NCBI GenBank assembly: GCA_941918925.1
Contig: OW799236.1
Span: 67,856,465-67,920,464 of the forward strand
DNA length: 64,000 nucleotides
From: Phyto melanocephala
Lineage: Eukaryota; Arthropoda; Insecta; Diptera; Rhinophoridae
Direction: 5' to 3'
Part shown: positions 36,744 to 49,927 of the stretch, one piece after another
Layout: each line of letters opens with the position of its first letter
Numbering within the stretch: position 1 is the stretch's first letter
Made by a program: the position numbers and the translations under genes
The notes under the pieces: model-generated
Database searches by the model: none
Told to the model about the DNA's origin: nothing
The model's input: the letters and a program-made list of their open reading frames with translations, nothing else

Positions 36744-38427
36744 AAACAAATAAGAGCACTATATTCGGCTGTGCCGAATCTTTTGTACCCACCACCAATT
36801 TTGTGTACATTTAAAGCACAATATTTATTATTTTGTTAATCATTATGGAATAATCTCTTTATAATAAAATATGTATCACTTTCTTTGTAGAGGGTGGTTA
36901 AATTTTAAGGGCCCATGTTGAAGGTGAACTACACCTAGTCTTTAAATTTGTTTTTTGCACTTCACTTGACATTTCTCAATCTCAAACTTACTCAACTTGA
37001 TCCGTGGAAAGATACGCAAATGAGCAACGCTTTAAAGTTATTCAGGTTTTTTATAAAAATGGGCGTTCAAATCAAAATGCATTTTGTGCACTTCGTAATT
37101 CTTTTGTTTTTTGCGATAGTGTGGCAAGAGAGCAGTCAACCTCGACTCATCATCATGCCCCACAATTGAGCATCAACATTGTCATTGAAAATTTGGACCA
37201 TCAGATAGAGGAGTGGCGCCAAGGATGGGGCCGATATTTTGTTAAATACATAATTGAACCGTACAAATATTATCACTACAAAAAGAAATAATAATCATTT
37301 CCTAAATAATTTGTTTTTATATAAATTCAACATCGGCCCTTAAAATTTAACCACCCTTAATAACTTCGATATGCTACTAAAATGCTTTTGTAAATACAGT
37401 CTTTCAATGAAAGTTAGCATTAAAGTAGGCGTGTCAATAAAGTTTCTGCTAATAAATACAACTTAGATATTTCAATATAGTCCTTAATTGTTCCAAAAAC
37501 TTTGTCAATAGAGAAATTACATGAATTTAAGATAAACCGTTATATGGGAGGTAGGCGTTAAAGTGGGCGTGTCACCTAAACTTCTTGGCACAACAATTAC
37601 ATTGATTAGAAGGATATATGTAGCAAATTTCATCATCATACCTCTAATTTTGTCGGTTTTATGAGCTTTTAAATTTTATTAACTGTAGATAACTTAAAAA
37701 GTGGGCGTTATAGTAGGCGTGTCAAAGTAGTTTTTGCTAATGAGTACAAACTAGATGTTTCAATATAGCCCTTTGTTATTCCAAAATCTATATTAATAGA
37801 GAAATTATATGAATTTTGGTTAAAACGTTATATCGGAGGTGGGCGTTAAAGTGGGCGTGGCAAAAAGCAAAGTGTGCAAATTTCAGAGTCGTACATTCAA
37901 TTTTGTTGCTTTTATGACGTTTTTGTTTTTATATATACCGAAAAATACACTGTGCGGTATAAATCTTCGTACATTTTAATCGATTACTCCTTTCCTAATG
38001 CATAGATTTAGATAATTTTCGGGGAATTATATTCTTTTTACTCAGGAAATATATATTCATGAGTCTACGTTAAGGCGTTTGGACACAATTTCATTTTATT
38101 CGATGTTCGAAGGACACGGTTTTTTCGACATACTCTTGCATTATGAGCTATAGCTCTCTTCCTAATATTCCGATTTAGCCCATTTTCAATACCTTGTCTA
38201 TAAGAAAGATTCTGGCAGAATTTGAGCCCCCTAGCTTTTTCTGTGCGACCTCTATCGTGCTTTCAACAGACGGACAGACGGACGGACATAGCTAGATTGT
38301 CACCAAATCAAACCCTGATTCAGAATATATATACTTTATGGGGTCTACAATGGATATTTCGATGTGTTACAAACGGAATGACAAAATGAATATACCCCCA
38401 CCATTTTTTTGGTGGCGGGTATAAAAA
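36744..38427 (+). mobile_element. Palindrome-headed repeat (family P), copy 3, complete
   Basis: Start ACAAATAAGAGCACTATA, palindrome TTCGGCTGTGCCGAA at about 36764. End CCCCCACC...GGTGGCGGGTATAAAAA at 38396-38427. The nested mariner is at 36890-37358. Body order as in copy 2 but with one fewer internal unit. Confidence 0.78.
36890..37358 (+). mobile_element. Mariner relic nested in family P copy 3
   Basis: Ends GAGGGTGGTTAAATTTTAAG and inverse at 37337-37356. The open frame 37004-37291 fuses the transposase start (MERYANEQRFKVIQVFYKNG, then RSNQNAFCALRNSF) to a segment around DSVAREQSTSTHHHAPQL and the C-terminus (HQIEEWRQGWGRYFVKYIIE). The catalytic core is deleted but the remaining frame is open, making this the best-preserved remnant of the five passengers. 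Confidence 0.8.
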
Positions 38428-38627
38428 GATAAATAAATTTAACATAACAATTTAAGTTTTACTTTAAATTAGCCTCTGGAGACAGAAAATATTATGGAGA
38501 AAATCGGCATTACATTCCAGCAAAATCAGTTAATACTCTGCTGAGATATGAGAAAATAAATAAGACTGGTGATAGTTTTTATAATTTTTTTAACAAAAAA
38601 AATTTAAAGTCTTCAATTACGGTATAA

Positions 38628-41600
38628 CTAGCATATTACCCGCTACTTCGACAGCGCCGCTCTTACTATTCACTGAATACTGAAGTAGTTTTTTTAATTA
38701 CTAAATGTTTTTTGGTCAAAATTATGAAAATTTGTTTCTCTGATACATTTCAGTTAGAAACAAGTAAGAGTGATATATTCGGCCGTACCGAATCTTATAA
38801 TGCCTTTTACTATCATGTGCATACGTATAATCCCCATCGTAGCTTAACATATGTTTCATTTTATACGCCATTTTCCTTATTATTTCCGACGCCATCCTTG
38901 AATCCGTATTTTTTACGTAGTTGTCTGTATTCTACTAGTCAAGCCCTTTCATTTGTTTCCCATATTGATGAGGTTAAAAAAATTAGTTCCGCCATTTTGT
39001 TTTAGACGCCATCTTGGATTTTACATTTTTTAATAATTTAATGTATTCTACTGGTCAAGCCGTTTCATTTGATACCAATATTGAGGGCGTTCAAGAAGTT
39101 ACATTTGAAAATTCCAGATTTGACCCAAATATAAATTTATTGTCCGCAATTTTGTTGTGGCGGCCAACATGAATTTTAATATTTTTATAGTTCTTATATT
39201 GCACATGTTAAGTTTTTTCAGATGATACCAATATTGACTCCTCGGTTGTCTAGAAGCTGAAAAGTATTTTAGTTTGTAAATTTTTGTAATATATATTTAA
39301 AAAAAATTGTTTGACTATAACTTTACCGATTAGAGCCTGCTTTATATGTGGTTTAATTTTGGTGTTAAAAGTATGGGAAAAAACAGAGGTAGTCGTGGTT
39401 TATTTGCTCATGTCTCAGAAAGTTATGGGGTGATTATGCTGAATTTTAAAAGCGATTCATTTCCGGATATTTCCAAAAGATTGATAGTATACACAGATCT
39501 GAGGATCATACAGACGGATATGGCTTAATCGAATCCTCTATTCATAAGATTTCTGAAAATACTTACTTTATGGGGTCGGAAATGAAAATTATAGAAAATA
39601 CAAAGAAGTTACTTGTATTGTACGAATTTTGTTATAGAAATATATTTTTGTTGCAATTTGCAGACAAATTACCTTGTTTTATTTATAAAAATATTTTTTT
39701 TAATTTGTATTACATATATTTACTTATATATTATTTTTTTTTCAAATGTAAGCTTAAAAAGGTTTTCTTTATTTTGATAAGCTATTGACATATTTTTTTG
39801 TACTAATTTTTTTGGCCATGTCTGTATGTTATAATTTGGTAACACTTATAAGATACAGGTGTTTTCGCGCAACTATTTGCCGCATTTGTCGCTAAAAGCT
39901 GTATGCTGATATGAGAAAAAGTTTTTACCGCGTGGAAATTTAGTTAATTCGGGTGATAAATACCGTAAACCGAGGTTTTATAACACAAAATTCTCGAAAC
40001 AGAAATCATTTGCATAGTAACGTTCTACAATATTACATCGAAATTTTTAAATAGATATTCTGAAATTGCTTAGATTGGCATAACAGTGTGTTAAAATAAA
40101 AGGTTATTAAGTTTTTTAATTTTAAATAATTTAAATTTATATCTATTTGAATTACCAGGTAATTAAATTATATTATCGATGTGTTATATTTTTTTTCTAA
40201 GCAAGTATTTTTTTTAATAGATTTTATTAATAAATCTTAAAGCCATTGGTGTCCTTAGGAAAGCGTTTGCTCTCCAAAATTAAATTCTTTGGCGAGCGTT
40301 TAAAGGACAGTTTTACATAAAAGTTATACTTTTATGCTAAATCCAAAAATTTCTAATTCTTCATATAATTATAATTAAAAAAATCCAAAATCGTGTTAGA
40401 AAAGAATTTTTTTTATGTCTATCGATCAGTGAATTTAAATAATTGAGGCAAATTTCATAAAAAATTTAGTTGACTTAAAGTAATTGCCGCCACTGTACCC
40501 AAAATTCCTAAGAATTGTTTAATAAAAAGCCATAAAACACAGCAACAAAAATTTTGCTACTTTAATTGTTTTTAAGTCAACATTACCGAAATTCAACCAG
40601 CAGAGGTCAAAAGAACAATTGTTGTTAGTGAGAAGGTAGCTTTATATGTGGGATCTTGGCTTAATATTTTTGCCGTCAAGATCAAAGATTGGGAGGGTTA
40701 GGAGGCGTTTTGATCTCCACTAACACCAGGGAGAGAAAATAAACTTTTACAGTTTTAATGGTTGGTATAGTTTTTTTTTAGATACAGTTTATTATTCTTT
40801 GATCTTTTGGGGCTTGGATAACATTATTTTTTTTAATCAACGTCCGGTCCATTTTAATAAAGTTTAGAATTATTTCCCAGTTGGTAAGAGAGATTCGAGA
40901 GGACAAGAATCCGCACCTGGCTGATTGCTAGCTGAATCAATGGCTCCCGTTCCTTCTCTTTTCTCTATTAGAGCAACAATCACCAATAGGAGTTGTCAGT
41001 ATTATTAAGTTGCATCAACAATATGGGTTTATTGCATATGTATATGTTATTCACATCATATAAAGTAGCGTTTAGCGTAAGGCTGACAATAAAAACAAAG
41101 TTTAAAGTGGTTCATTACAATCCTACCTTTATAAAAGTAGAATACACAAAAATAACAATAAAAATGCGAATAAGTACTTTTTCGATCTCCTATAACACTT
41201 TTAACCTCAACTCGGGTCAAGAGTCACTACTGTCTTAGTTCTAGCTTCATAAACGTAGAAAATACAAAAAGTACAAAAAAAAAAAACACAAAAGTAACTT
41301 TTTTGGGTTTTCCATATCAATGTGTAAATTCCAAGCTTAAAATGTTCAAATATTCATGCGACCAAAAAATATTTTAATAGACATGATTTAAAGCGAGTAA
41401 ATCTACTTTTTTTTGCATTTAAGTAATTATGTTCTAAAGAGTACTAAACTGTTTTCCCGAATTTTCCCCTTTCTACCCTGTTATGAATGTGTTTAAATTT
41501 ATACTGAATTACATTATTTTGTATGTCTGGTGAAATCCCAAATTAAAAATTTTGTGAAAGTTGGCCGTCTAATTAGGAATAACATACATTTTCCGGAATT

Positions 41601-42169
41601 TTCCCCTCTTTAGTACCTTTTTTGTCCCCCTAAGTAATTAGGTGAAATAACTACTAAGCAATAGTAAGTATCAAATTTTTTCCCATTAAGCAATATTAGA
41701 AAAGTTTCTTTTAAAAAAAGTACCAAATATAAGAACAATTTTTAAAAAAGAATTGAAATTCTATTAATATTTTTTTGCGGATTAACTAAAACAGTTTAAA
41801 CTTTTTTCCTAGCTTTATGTGTTTGGAAGTTACATAGGGTTTTCAAAAAGTACCACATCATAGTTTTTACGTGTTTTTTCCCTTAAGGAGTTGAAAATTC
41901 AAAAAAAGGCCAGACACCTGTCGGCTTATTTTTTTGTACAAATTACAATACCTTTTCACTTCAATTTGTATCATTTTAAGTTAAGCAGATACAAGATTAA
42001 CGACTTTAGCCATTTTGACATTTTCTTATCCCCTTATAGTATAGTGAAGCTATACATCGAAAGAGGAATCGACTACCCAAATTTCATATCTCTAGCTCTT
42101 TGCGTTTGGGCTCCGCGAATCAGTTGATGAATCAGTCAGTCAGTCACCTTACTCTTTTATATATATAGA
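38628..42169 (-). mobile_element. Helitron family H2 copy, with nested repeat
   Basis: The minus-strand 3' end is at 38628: CGCTGTCGAAGTAGCGGGTA then CTAG before a host T. The 5' end is at 42169: TCTATATATATAAAAGAGTA, preceded by a host A (T at 42170). 41105-41290 is the AAAGTACC array and 41290-42130 the family body. 38758-39612 is an inserted P sister element. 39615-41100 is not matched to the other H2 copy, so it may be additional insertions or captured sequence. Pairing the two ends as one element is inference. Confidence 0.6.
38758..39612 (+). mobile_element. Family P sister-group element inside the Helitron
   Basis: Head AACAAGTAAGAGTGATATAT with palindrome-like TTCGGCCGTACCGAA, then the GGTAGTCGTGGTTTATTTGC block (39389), AGTTATGGGGTGATTATGCT and TATGGGGTCGGAAATGAAAA. 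Diverged; the 3' hairpin is missing. Confidence 0.65.
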
Positions 42170-42171
42170 TT

Positions 42172-43283
42172 TAAAAACACGTATGTATGTTATTAGATGT
42201 GAATATACCATATGCCTTCCGAGTTTTAATTAGTTATGAATATATCAAGTTACTGAGGCTCTAGTAAATTTTTATACTGTAAATTGCCAGTAAAAATTAT
42301 ATGAAAGAAACTAAAAATCAGTTTAAAACTGGCTTATAAATATAAAGGGTGTTTTTAAAGAGATATTGATATTTTATATTATGGAATAAAAAAGAGACTG
42401 AAGAGCAGAAACGTATCAGATTTTTATTTGACATAATCTCACGAGTTTCTGGGATAGTCAGTCATGGCCTTACTAAATAAGAGTAATTTATTGACTTTGC
42501 TTGCAAATTAACAGATAATTACAATTACAATTACAATTTTTGACCAATCAATGTTATTTTTTTTGTTGTTTTTAATTTTCTGTCCATTAATTTTATTTTG
42601 TAGTTTTTTTCTTTTTGCTATTGCCATCAATTTCCATGCTTTTACAAAGGTTTAAAGAGAGTACATAATCTGTCACTTGTCAGTGTATCAAGTGTTGATA
42701 AAAAATTTTTGCAACGACACTCGTCCCTTTCTCATGTCGACATGAAACTATAAACTTTGGTGATTTTGCCAAACCTAACTTTTTTTTTTATAAAATATTG
42801 ACTTTTGTTTCTATAAAGTTTTGCCTAATGACCCACATTTAGGTAATTTTCTTCCCAGAGAACAAGCAGAACAAATTATTATTGACTGGTGGTTAGATGA
42901 AAATAATGGTGTCAGTCAAAAGTTTGTAAAAAAATTTAAAAGGAGATTTTTAATTACTTGCTAGCCTCAAAGATTTTAATAATTTAATTAGTTTTTCTTT
43001 AAGTAAAGGACACAAGTGCTTTCACACACAAATGCTTTAACAAAATTCTATGAATTATGCCTTTTAAATACTTCATTTGTTTTTTTTTAATAAAGGGTAA
43101 TTCTTTTGCTATTTGGTATTTCAGTGTTGAAAAACATTATATTTTTGTAGCACGTGACAACGCATATAACGCTCAGTAAGGTTTGATATTTTACCACGAA
43201 TAAACTAATAAAGAAAAAATTATGAAAATGAATGAAAAATTGTCTTTAGTGACGAGCTTATTTTAGGCTCAATCAATCAACAA
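42172..43283. other. Spacer with one unassigned protein-like segment
   Basis: AT-rich. 42794-42965 is described separately; nothing else was recognised. Confidence 0.4.
42794..42965 (+). pseudogene. Unassigned open segment of 56 codons
   Basis: Open between stops at 42791 and 42963, without an ATG at its start. Residues such as LPNDPHLGNFLPREQAEQII and DWWLDENNGVSQKFVKKFKR have balanced, protein-like composition, unlike the low-complexity frames around it. It could be an exon or a TE fragment; a TTTCTATAAAG stretch before it resembles a weak splice acceptor. I do not recognise the family. Confidence 0.3.
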
Positions 43284-43303
43284 TCTATATATATAAAAGT
43301 GAA

Positions 43304-43340
<37 letters not shown>

Positions 43341-44164
43341 GCTATAGACTCCGAAACTGTAAAACCGATCGGGCTCAAACTTTGGTAAGTTGTTGTACAC
43401 ATACCAGGGAGTGTTTATGGGTGAAAAAAAGTGGGCGGAGCCACGCCCATAAAAAATTAGTTATCATTTTAAGCTACTTGCACTTGACCGATTTTTCTGA
43501 AACTTTGCACACATATCGAGCTGTCATGACTAAATAATTTCGTGATAAGAAAAGTGGGCGGGGCCACGCCCCTAAAAAAGTTTTAATTTTGAGGTACTTC
43601 CACTGGACCGATTTTTCTGAAACTTTGCACACATATTGAGCTGTCATTGCTTTATAATTTCGTGATTGAAAAAGTAGGCGGGGCCACGCTCATAAAAAAT
43701 TAGTTATCAGTTTTAGCTACTTGCACTGGACCGATTTTTCTGAAACTTTGCACACATATTGAGTTATCATGACTTTACACTTTCGTCATTAGAAAAGTGG
43801 GCAGTGCCACGCCCATAAAAAAAGGTATAATTTCGAGGTACTTGCACTGGACGGATTTTTCTGAAACTTTGCACACGTATTGAGCTGTCATGACTATATA
43901 ATTTCGTGATTAGAAAAGTGGGCAGGGCTAGGCCCATTAAAAAAGTTATAATTTTAAGATAATTTCACTGGACGGACTTTTCTGAAACTTTGCACACTTA
44001 TTGAGCTGTCATTACTATACAGCTTCGTAATTAGAAAAGTGGGCAGTGCCACGCTCATAAAGAAAAAGTTATAGTTTTTAGCTTTGCACTTGATATTTGA
44101 TTAAAATTAAGAGTGCGATTAAAATTCATGAAGGGGCGTAGCAACGCGCGCCGGGATTTTCTAG
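43284..44164 (+). mobile_element. Helitron family H1, non-autonomous copy 2
   Basis: TCTATATATATAAAAGTGAA at 43284 after a host A. The end CGCGCGCCGGGATTTTCTAG is at 44145-44164, before T. About seven body units with the CCGATTTTTCTGAAACTTTG block. Confidence 0.88.
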
Positions 44165-44540
44165 TGTGCTATAAAGAAAAGCACTGTTGTCAAGTGCAGA
44201 CAATTACCTTTAAAGATTTACTGTTTCATGCGGTTTATAGTCTAGCGGCATAATCAAACCGCACTTAGTAAAAGATGATAAAAAAATGCAACGCGTTTCT
44301 GTCAATCCATTTAGAAGCGAGTTTGGTGAGTAATAAATTTCACGTTTAAGGGTAGTGCATTGGTTGTCAAGATGCAAAAGACTAATTTTTGTGTGGACAC
44401 TCGGAAGACAACATTATAGATGTCATTGGTCACTGGTCCAAGTACTAGAAAAAGTATGAAAAAATTGTGCCCATTGACCTACGGCGTAACCATGAAATAA
44501 TTTTTAAAACGAAGGCATTCTCATTTTCAATATTTCAGTA
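44165..44540. other. Spacer without recognised features
   Basis: No gene or repeat match seen. Confidence 0.4.
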
Positions 44541-46720
44541 TTTTTATACCCGCCACCAAAAAAATGGTGGGGGTTTTTCATTTTGTCATTCCGTTTGTAA
44601 CACATCGAAATATCCAAATAATAAAGTATATATATTCTGAATCAGGGTTCGATTTGATGACGATCTAGCTATGTCAGTCCGTCTGTCTGACCGTCTGTTA
44701 AAAGCTCGATAGAGGTCGCACCGAAAAACTAGGGGGCTCAAATTTTGCCAGAATCTTCGTTTGGTATTGAAAATGGGCTAAATCGGAATATTACGAAGTG
44801 AGTTATTGCTCGTAATGCAAGAGTAGGTCGAAAAAACCGTGTCCTTCGAACATCGAATAAAATGCAATTGTGTCCAAACGCATTAAAGCAGAGTCATGAA
44901 ATTTGGAATGTATATTTCTCGAGTCAAACAAATATCTCTTCCCGAAAATTGCTTACATCTATGGATTAGGAAAGGAGTTATAGATAAAAATGTACGAAAA
45001 TTTATACCGCGCAGTGTATTTTTCAGATTATTTTAAATTTAAAACCTATTAAAAGCAACAAAATTGGATATACGATTCTGAAATTTTGCACACTTTCCTT
45101 CTTGGTGAGAAACTTTTCTGCAACGGAAAATCAATGTGCCACGCCCACTTTTACGCCCACCTCCCATATAACGTTTTAACTCAAATTCGTATAATTTCTC
45201 TATCAATAAAGATTATGGAATAATAAAATGCTATATTGAAACACCTAAAATGTACTCATTCGCAAAAATAACTTTGACACGCCTACTATAACGCCCACTT
45301 TTGACGATATCTACCGTTAATGAAATTTAAAAGCTCATAAAACCGCCAAAATTAGAGGTATGATGAAAAAATTTGCTAAGTATATCCTTTTAGTCAATAT
45401 CATTACTGTGCCAGAAAATTAGGGTGCCACGCCCACTTTTACGCCCACCTACCATACAACGTTTTACCTCAAATTCATATAATTTCTATATTAATAAAGA
45501 TTTTGGAATAATAAAGGACTATATTGAAAATCTAAGTTGTAGTCATTAGCAAAAACAACTTTGACATGCCTACTATAACGCCCACTTTTCACGTTATCCA
45601 CCGTTAATGAAATTTAAAAGCTCATAAAACCGCCAAAACTAGAGGTATAATGGTCAAATTTGCTACGTATATCCTTCTAATCAATGTAATTGTTATGCAA
45701 AAAAAAATTAGGTGACACGCCCACTTAACCGCCTACCTCCCGTATAACGGTTTATCTTAAATTCATGTAATTTCTCTATTGGCAAAGTTTTTGGGAAAAT
45801 AAAGGACTATATTGAAATATCTAAGTTGTATTTATTAGCAGAAACTTGATTGACACGCCTACTTTAACGCCCACTTTCACTAAAAGACTAAATTTACGAA
45901 AACGTTTTCTATCATATCGAAGTTATTAAAGGTGGTTAAATTTTAAGGGCCGATGTTGATTTTAAATAAAACACAAATTATTAAAGAAATTATTATCATT
46001 TCTTTTTATAATGATGATATTTGTATGGTTCAATTATGTATATAACAAAATATCGGCCAAATGAACAACACACCAACCCCCCCCCCCCCCCCCCCCCCCT
46101 ACCAACAACCTTGGCGCCACTCCTCTATCTGATTGTCCAAATTTTCAATGACAGTGTTGATGCTCAATTGTTAGGCACGATGATGAGTCGAGGTTGACTG
46201 CTCTTTTGCCACATTCGCAAAAAACTGCAATGGTTTCCATTCAACGAACTAAGAAGGCATTCACAGATTTTCTAACATTTTATACAGACCTGTTTTGCAG
46301 AAATTTAAATATTTTTTACAATTCTCCCGATTGTGGACGCATTTGAACGATTATGTTGATCAAAAGATTTACGAGGTGCACAAAATGCATTTTGATTTGA
46401 ACGCCAATTTTTATAAAAAACCTGAATAACTTTAAAGCGTTGCTCATTTGCATATCCTTCCATAGATCAAATTGAGTAAGTTTGAGATTGAGAAATGTCA
46501 AACGAAATTCAGGAAACAAATTTAAAGACTAGGTGAAGTTCACCTTCAACATGGGCCCTTAAAATTTAACCACCCTCTACAGAGAAAGTAATACATATTT
46601 ATTATAAAGAAATTATTCCAAAGCGATTAACAAAATAATAAATATTGTGCATTAAATGTACACAAAATTGGTGGTGGGTATAAAAGAGTCGGCACAGCCG
46701 AATATAGTGCTCTTATTTGT
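44541..46720 (-). mobile_element. Palindrome-headed repeat (family P), copy 4, complete, inverted
   Basis: On the minus strand it begins ACAAATAAGAGCACTATA near 46720, with a shortened palindrome (TTCGGCTGTGCCGA at about 46690), and ends GGTGGCGGGTATAAAAA at 44541. The nested mariner is at 45928-46577. Internal units with GGGCGTTATAGTAGGCGT are at about 45270 and 45570. Confidence 0.78.
45928..46577 (-). mobile_element. Mariner relic nested in family P copy 4
   Basis: Same inverted ends as the other passengers. The minus-strand frame around 46430-46380 gives the YKNWRSNQNAFCAPRKSF-type helix-turn-helix. A run of 23 C (46077-46099) interrupts the C-terminal region at the site where copy 2 has its G run. 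Confidence 0.75.
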
Positions 46721-46721
46721 T

Positions 46722-48680
46722 TTTTTTTTTTTTTAAATTTTGAAAAACCCATACGACTTAAAATTCCCCTGATATACTTACGTTAGATGTTTAAAGTTGC
46801 TTGTCCTTGTTATTTCTTTTGATTTTGTTCTGCTTTTGGTATATATATTTTTACTTGAATGTGTGTTGTGTTGTTTTAAAAAATTAATCCTTTTTCTTAA
46901 TTAATTGGTTGCATATTCTATACTTTAACATACTTTCCTTATATTTAACTTTACTGCTATTTTGGGGTGTATATGTCTGAGAGTGTCTCCTTTTTGTTAC
47001 AAAGAGTTTGCGCTAGAGACTGCAGTAATTAGTGACAGCTTAAGAATTTTTCTTGACTTTTTTTGTATCTGTGTGCATTTGTTTTTGTAAGTGGTATCAC
47101 TTGTTTGTGTCGTCTTTATTCTTTGCTCATGAAACTTTTTGTATAAATTTGCTTTCAAAATAACAAGGTTTTATTTTTCATGTTTCTTTGATTTTTGACT
47201 AACATACTTTAATGACACTTCTTTATAAAGGTGATATTCTGCAGCTCGTTAGATGATGATTTTGACCATAAAATTGTAATTGACGCGTTATAATTGGTGT
47301 GAAAATATTCATGTAATCCATAATTTAATAGGAACAAATATGGTCATGTGTTTGTATATTATTTTAGGAAAATCAACTAAAACTTAAAATAAAATTATAA
47401 TTATGGAAGATTTTAACAATATTTTGTAAGGGTAAACGGTACGCTTTTGCAATGTAGGAGTAATTAAATGGATAAAAGTTCAATTTAGAGGAACCCTTTT
47501 GCAATGTAGGAGTAATTAAATGTTTAAAAGTTAATTTGTCTTCTAAGTAGAAAATTGGTTACCTAAGATAATAATTTTATGTTTTTAGTGTTGAAATTTT
47601 AATATTTTGAGTATCAAATTTTAGCAGCTGGCTAAGTAGTAGCACTTTCTAAAAGTTTAAGTCTTAACAACTTTTTCAAGCACTTTCTTTGAGCAATATA
47701 TTTTTCATAACTGTGCAGAAGGTAATAAATTTACGTAAACTTAGAGGAAATAATCGAATAATGTTAAGCAACATGAAATTTATGGCCAATAAATAATGTG
47801 TAAAAAAACCCCAAATAGATGTCTAAGAAGTAAGTACCAATAACCCACTGGAAAACAATATGCAACAAACTACAGTCTTGGTAAATGGTACCCAATGGTG
47901 CAATTTACAATTTCGATATGCATTTTGAGAATATTTTTTTAAACAAATCTCTGTGATTTGCAATCACCTTTTTGATTTCACCACAATATAGTCTATAGTT
48001 AAGGTACATTTTATTAAATTCAGTTAAGCATTTTAGGAAAATATATAATATTTTACTTGGAACTATTTTTCTAACAACTAAATTTTGTTAAAATACACAG
48101 AAGTACATTGCTAAATGTACACATTGACCTTGTTTTGCCACTCCTTGTAGTGACATCATACCCTTTGTGTTTAGTGTAAAGATTAGATATATATGAGTTG
48201 GTGGTTTCTTCTTTATATTCACATTGTTAGTTTATTTGTTGTCTCCATAAAGTGTAGGGTATTTCTTTATGTTTTTCTTGTGTTTTAAATTAAGTACAAC
48301 AAAGACCGTGTAGGAATCTCAAAACTTTTAATTCCTTTGATAAGCTATTACCTATTTTACCTTCGGGGACATGTAAACTGGCCGACATTTTTGTTATTTG
48401 TTTGTTGTTACAAACAATTTGGGCTGGAGCATAAGAGAATTCTGGACTTAGTACTCATATCGTGGTTGTCTAAGGATCACAGGTAGGGACAGATTAAGTG
48501 TGAATGTTGAGGGGATTTTCAGACCAGCAATAATGATGACAAGTACAAAGGGCTGTGCGAATTAGATTGTCAACAATTCTTAGTCTGCAATGTGAATTCG
48601 GTTTCTAGTCCAGAGAAATGGCAACTACGAAATTATCCGGAAGCAAACAGGGGGGTTTACTATTCCCCTAAAATATATAA
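46722..48680. other. Stretch without recognised genes
   Basis: AT-rich. Contains two direct copies of CTTTTGCAATGTAGGAGTAA at 47444 and 47496 (52-bp period). Confidence 0.45.
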
Positions 48681-49130
48681 AACAAGTAAGAGCACTATAT
48701 TCGGCTGTGCTGAATCTCTTATACCCACCACTAATTTAATGTACTTTTATAGCACAAAATTTTTTATTTTGTTATTTGCTGTAATCGCTATGGAATGCTA
48801 GTAAAATATTTTCGTAAATTAAGTCTTTCAATGAAAGTGGACGTTAAAGTAGGCGTGTCAATAAAGTTTCTGCTAATAAACTCAACTGAGAAATTTCCTT
48901 TATTCTTCAAAAATCTTTATTCATAGAGAAGTTTTATGAATTTGCTATAAAGCGTTATATGGGAGGTGGGCGTGTCAAATTTAATGTCCAGTTTTTTATT
49001 TGTCAGTTTTATTACGTTTTAAACTTTAAGTATACCTTAATATATATATTTTCGTACTTTTGATCTATAACTCCTTTCCTAATTCATAAATTTTGGCAAT
49101 TTTCGGGTAAAAATATTTTTCAGGAAATGG
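48681..49130 (+). mobile_element. Family P copy 5, truncated, without the mariner
   Basis: Head AACAAGTAAGAGCACTATA, palindrome with one change (TTCGGCTGTGCTGAA). After ATCGCTATGGAAT it jumps to GCTAGTAAAATATT, skipping the mariner plus about 50 bases on the left. Similarity ends near 49130. Confidence 0.7.
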
Positions 49131-49919
49131 TGTGAAATCGCACAGTTCCTATGGCCAGTTCACATCACTTCTATGTAAGATGATCATCCCTTTTTACCTC
49201 TCGTACAGATTGTCCAATATATAATGATATTCGTAGCATGTTTCATCGTTCTGTTGAAATCACATGTCATTAATGTTCATGTGATTTAATTATGTTAAAA
49301 ATAAGTTGAATATTATTGACCTGTAGAGCTCGTTATAATGATAGTTGCATGGTTAACGTTATTCTCAAAGAAATATAGATAACTGACACTGTAAACCCTT
49401 AATAAACACCAACCAACCAGTGAATGTTTCGAGACTTATTAGATGCTCTTGGATCTCACAACTTTGTTTGTTTACATACACATTAGTTCAAAAATGTTCA
49501 TCTTCGTAAAGACGTTTTTAGTGAAAATCAAGTCCAGTTTCCAACTGTTGAATTTTATCAGTGTTGCAAAATGTTGCTGAACGCCATATTTATCCATGGT
49601 AATTTAGCAAACAAATTAAATAAATGACTGTCAGAACGACAGATAAAGAATCAGCGATTTCTCCCAATCTACTATTAAATGTTGAAAGACCCAATTAGAA
49701 AGCTAGTTTTTAGTCCTTGTACATTTGCATATTCTGATATAAGAATATACATACGTGTGTACATCCGCCAGCGTGGTTCTAGAACCAATTTTATAAAGCT
49801 CCCTCAAGCCTCGGATCATCTCCCTGTAACAATTTCCAATGAACATTAATACTTCCAAGCTGGACAAACTTTACCAAAATACGATTCTTTTGGTATGAAC
49901 TTCCTACCACTATATAACA
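49131..49919. other. Stretch without recognised genes
   Basis: Moderate composition, no family motif found. Confidence 0.4.
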
Positions 49920-49927
49920 GTGTAAAT

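Noticed and set aside
43313..43537. Recurrent small protein starting MCVCVSYRLRNCKTDRA, also at 52923 and 62104
   Set aside because: It is only the translation of the conserved Helitron H1 5' end (TG run plus first units); its recurrence is explained by the repeat.
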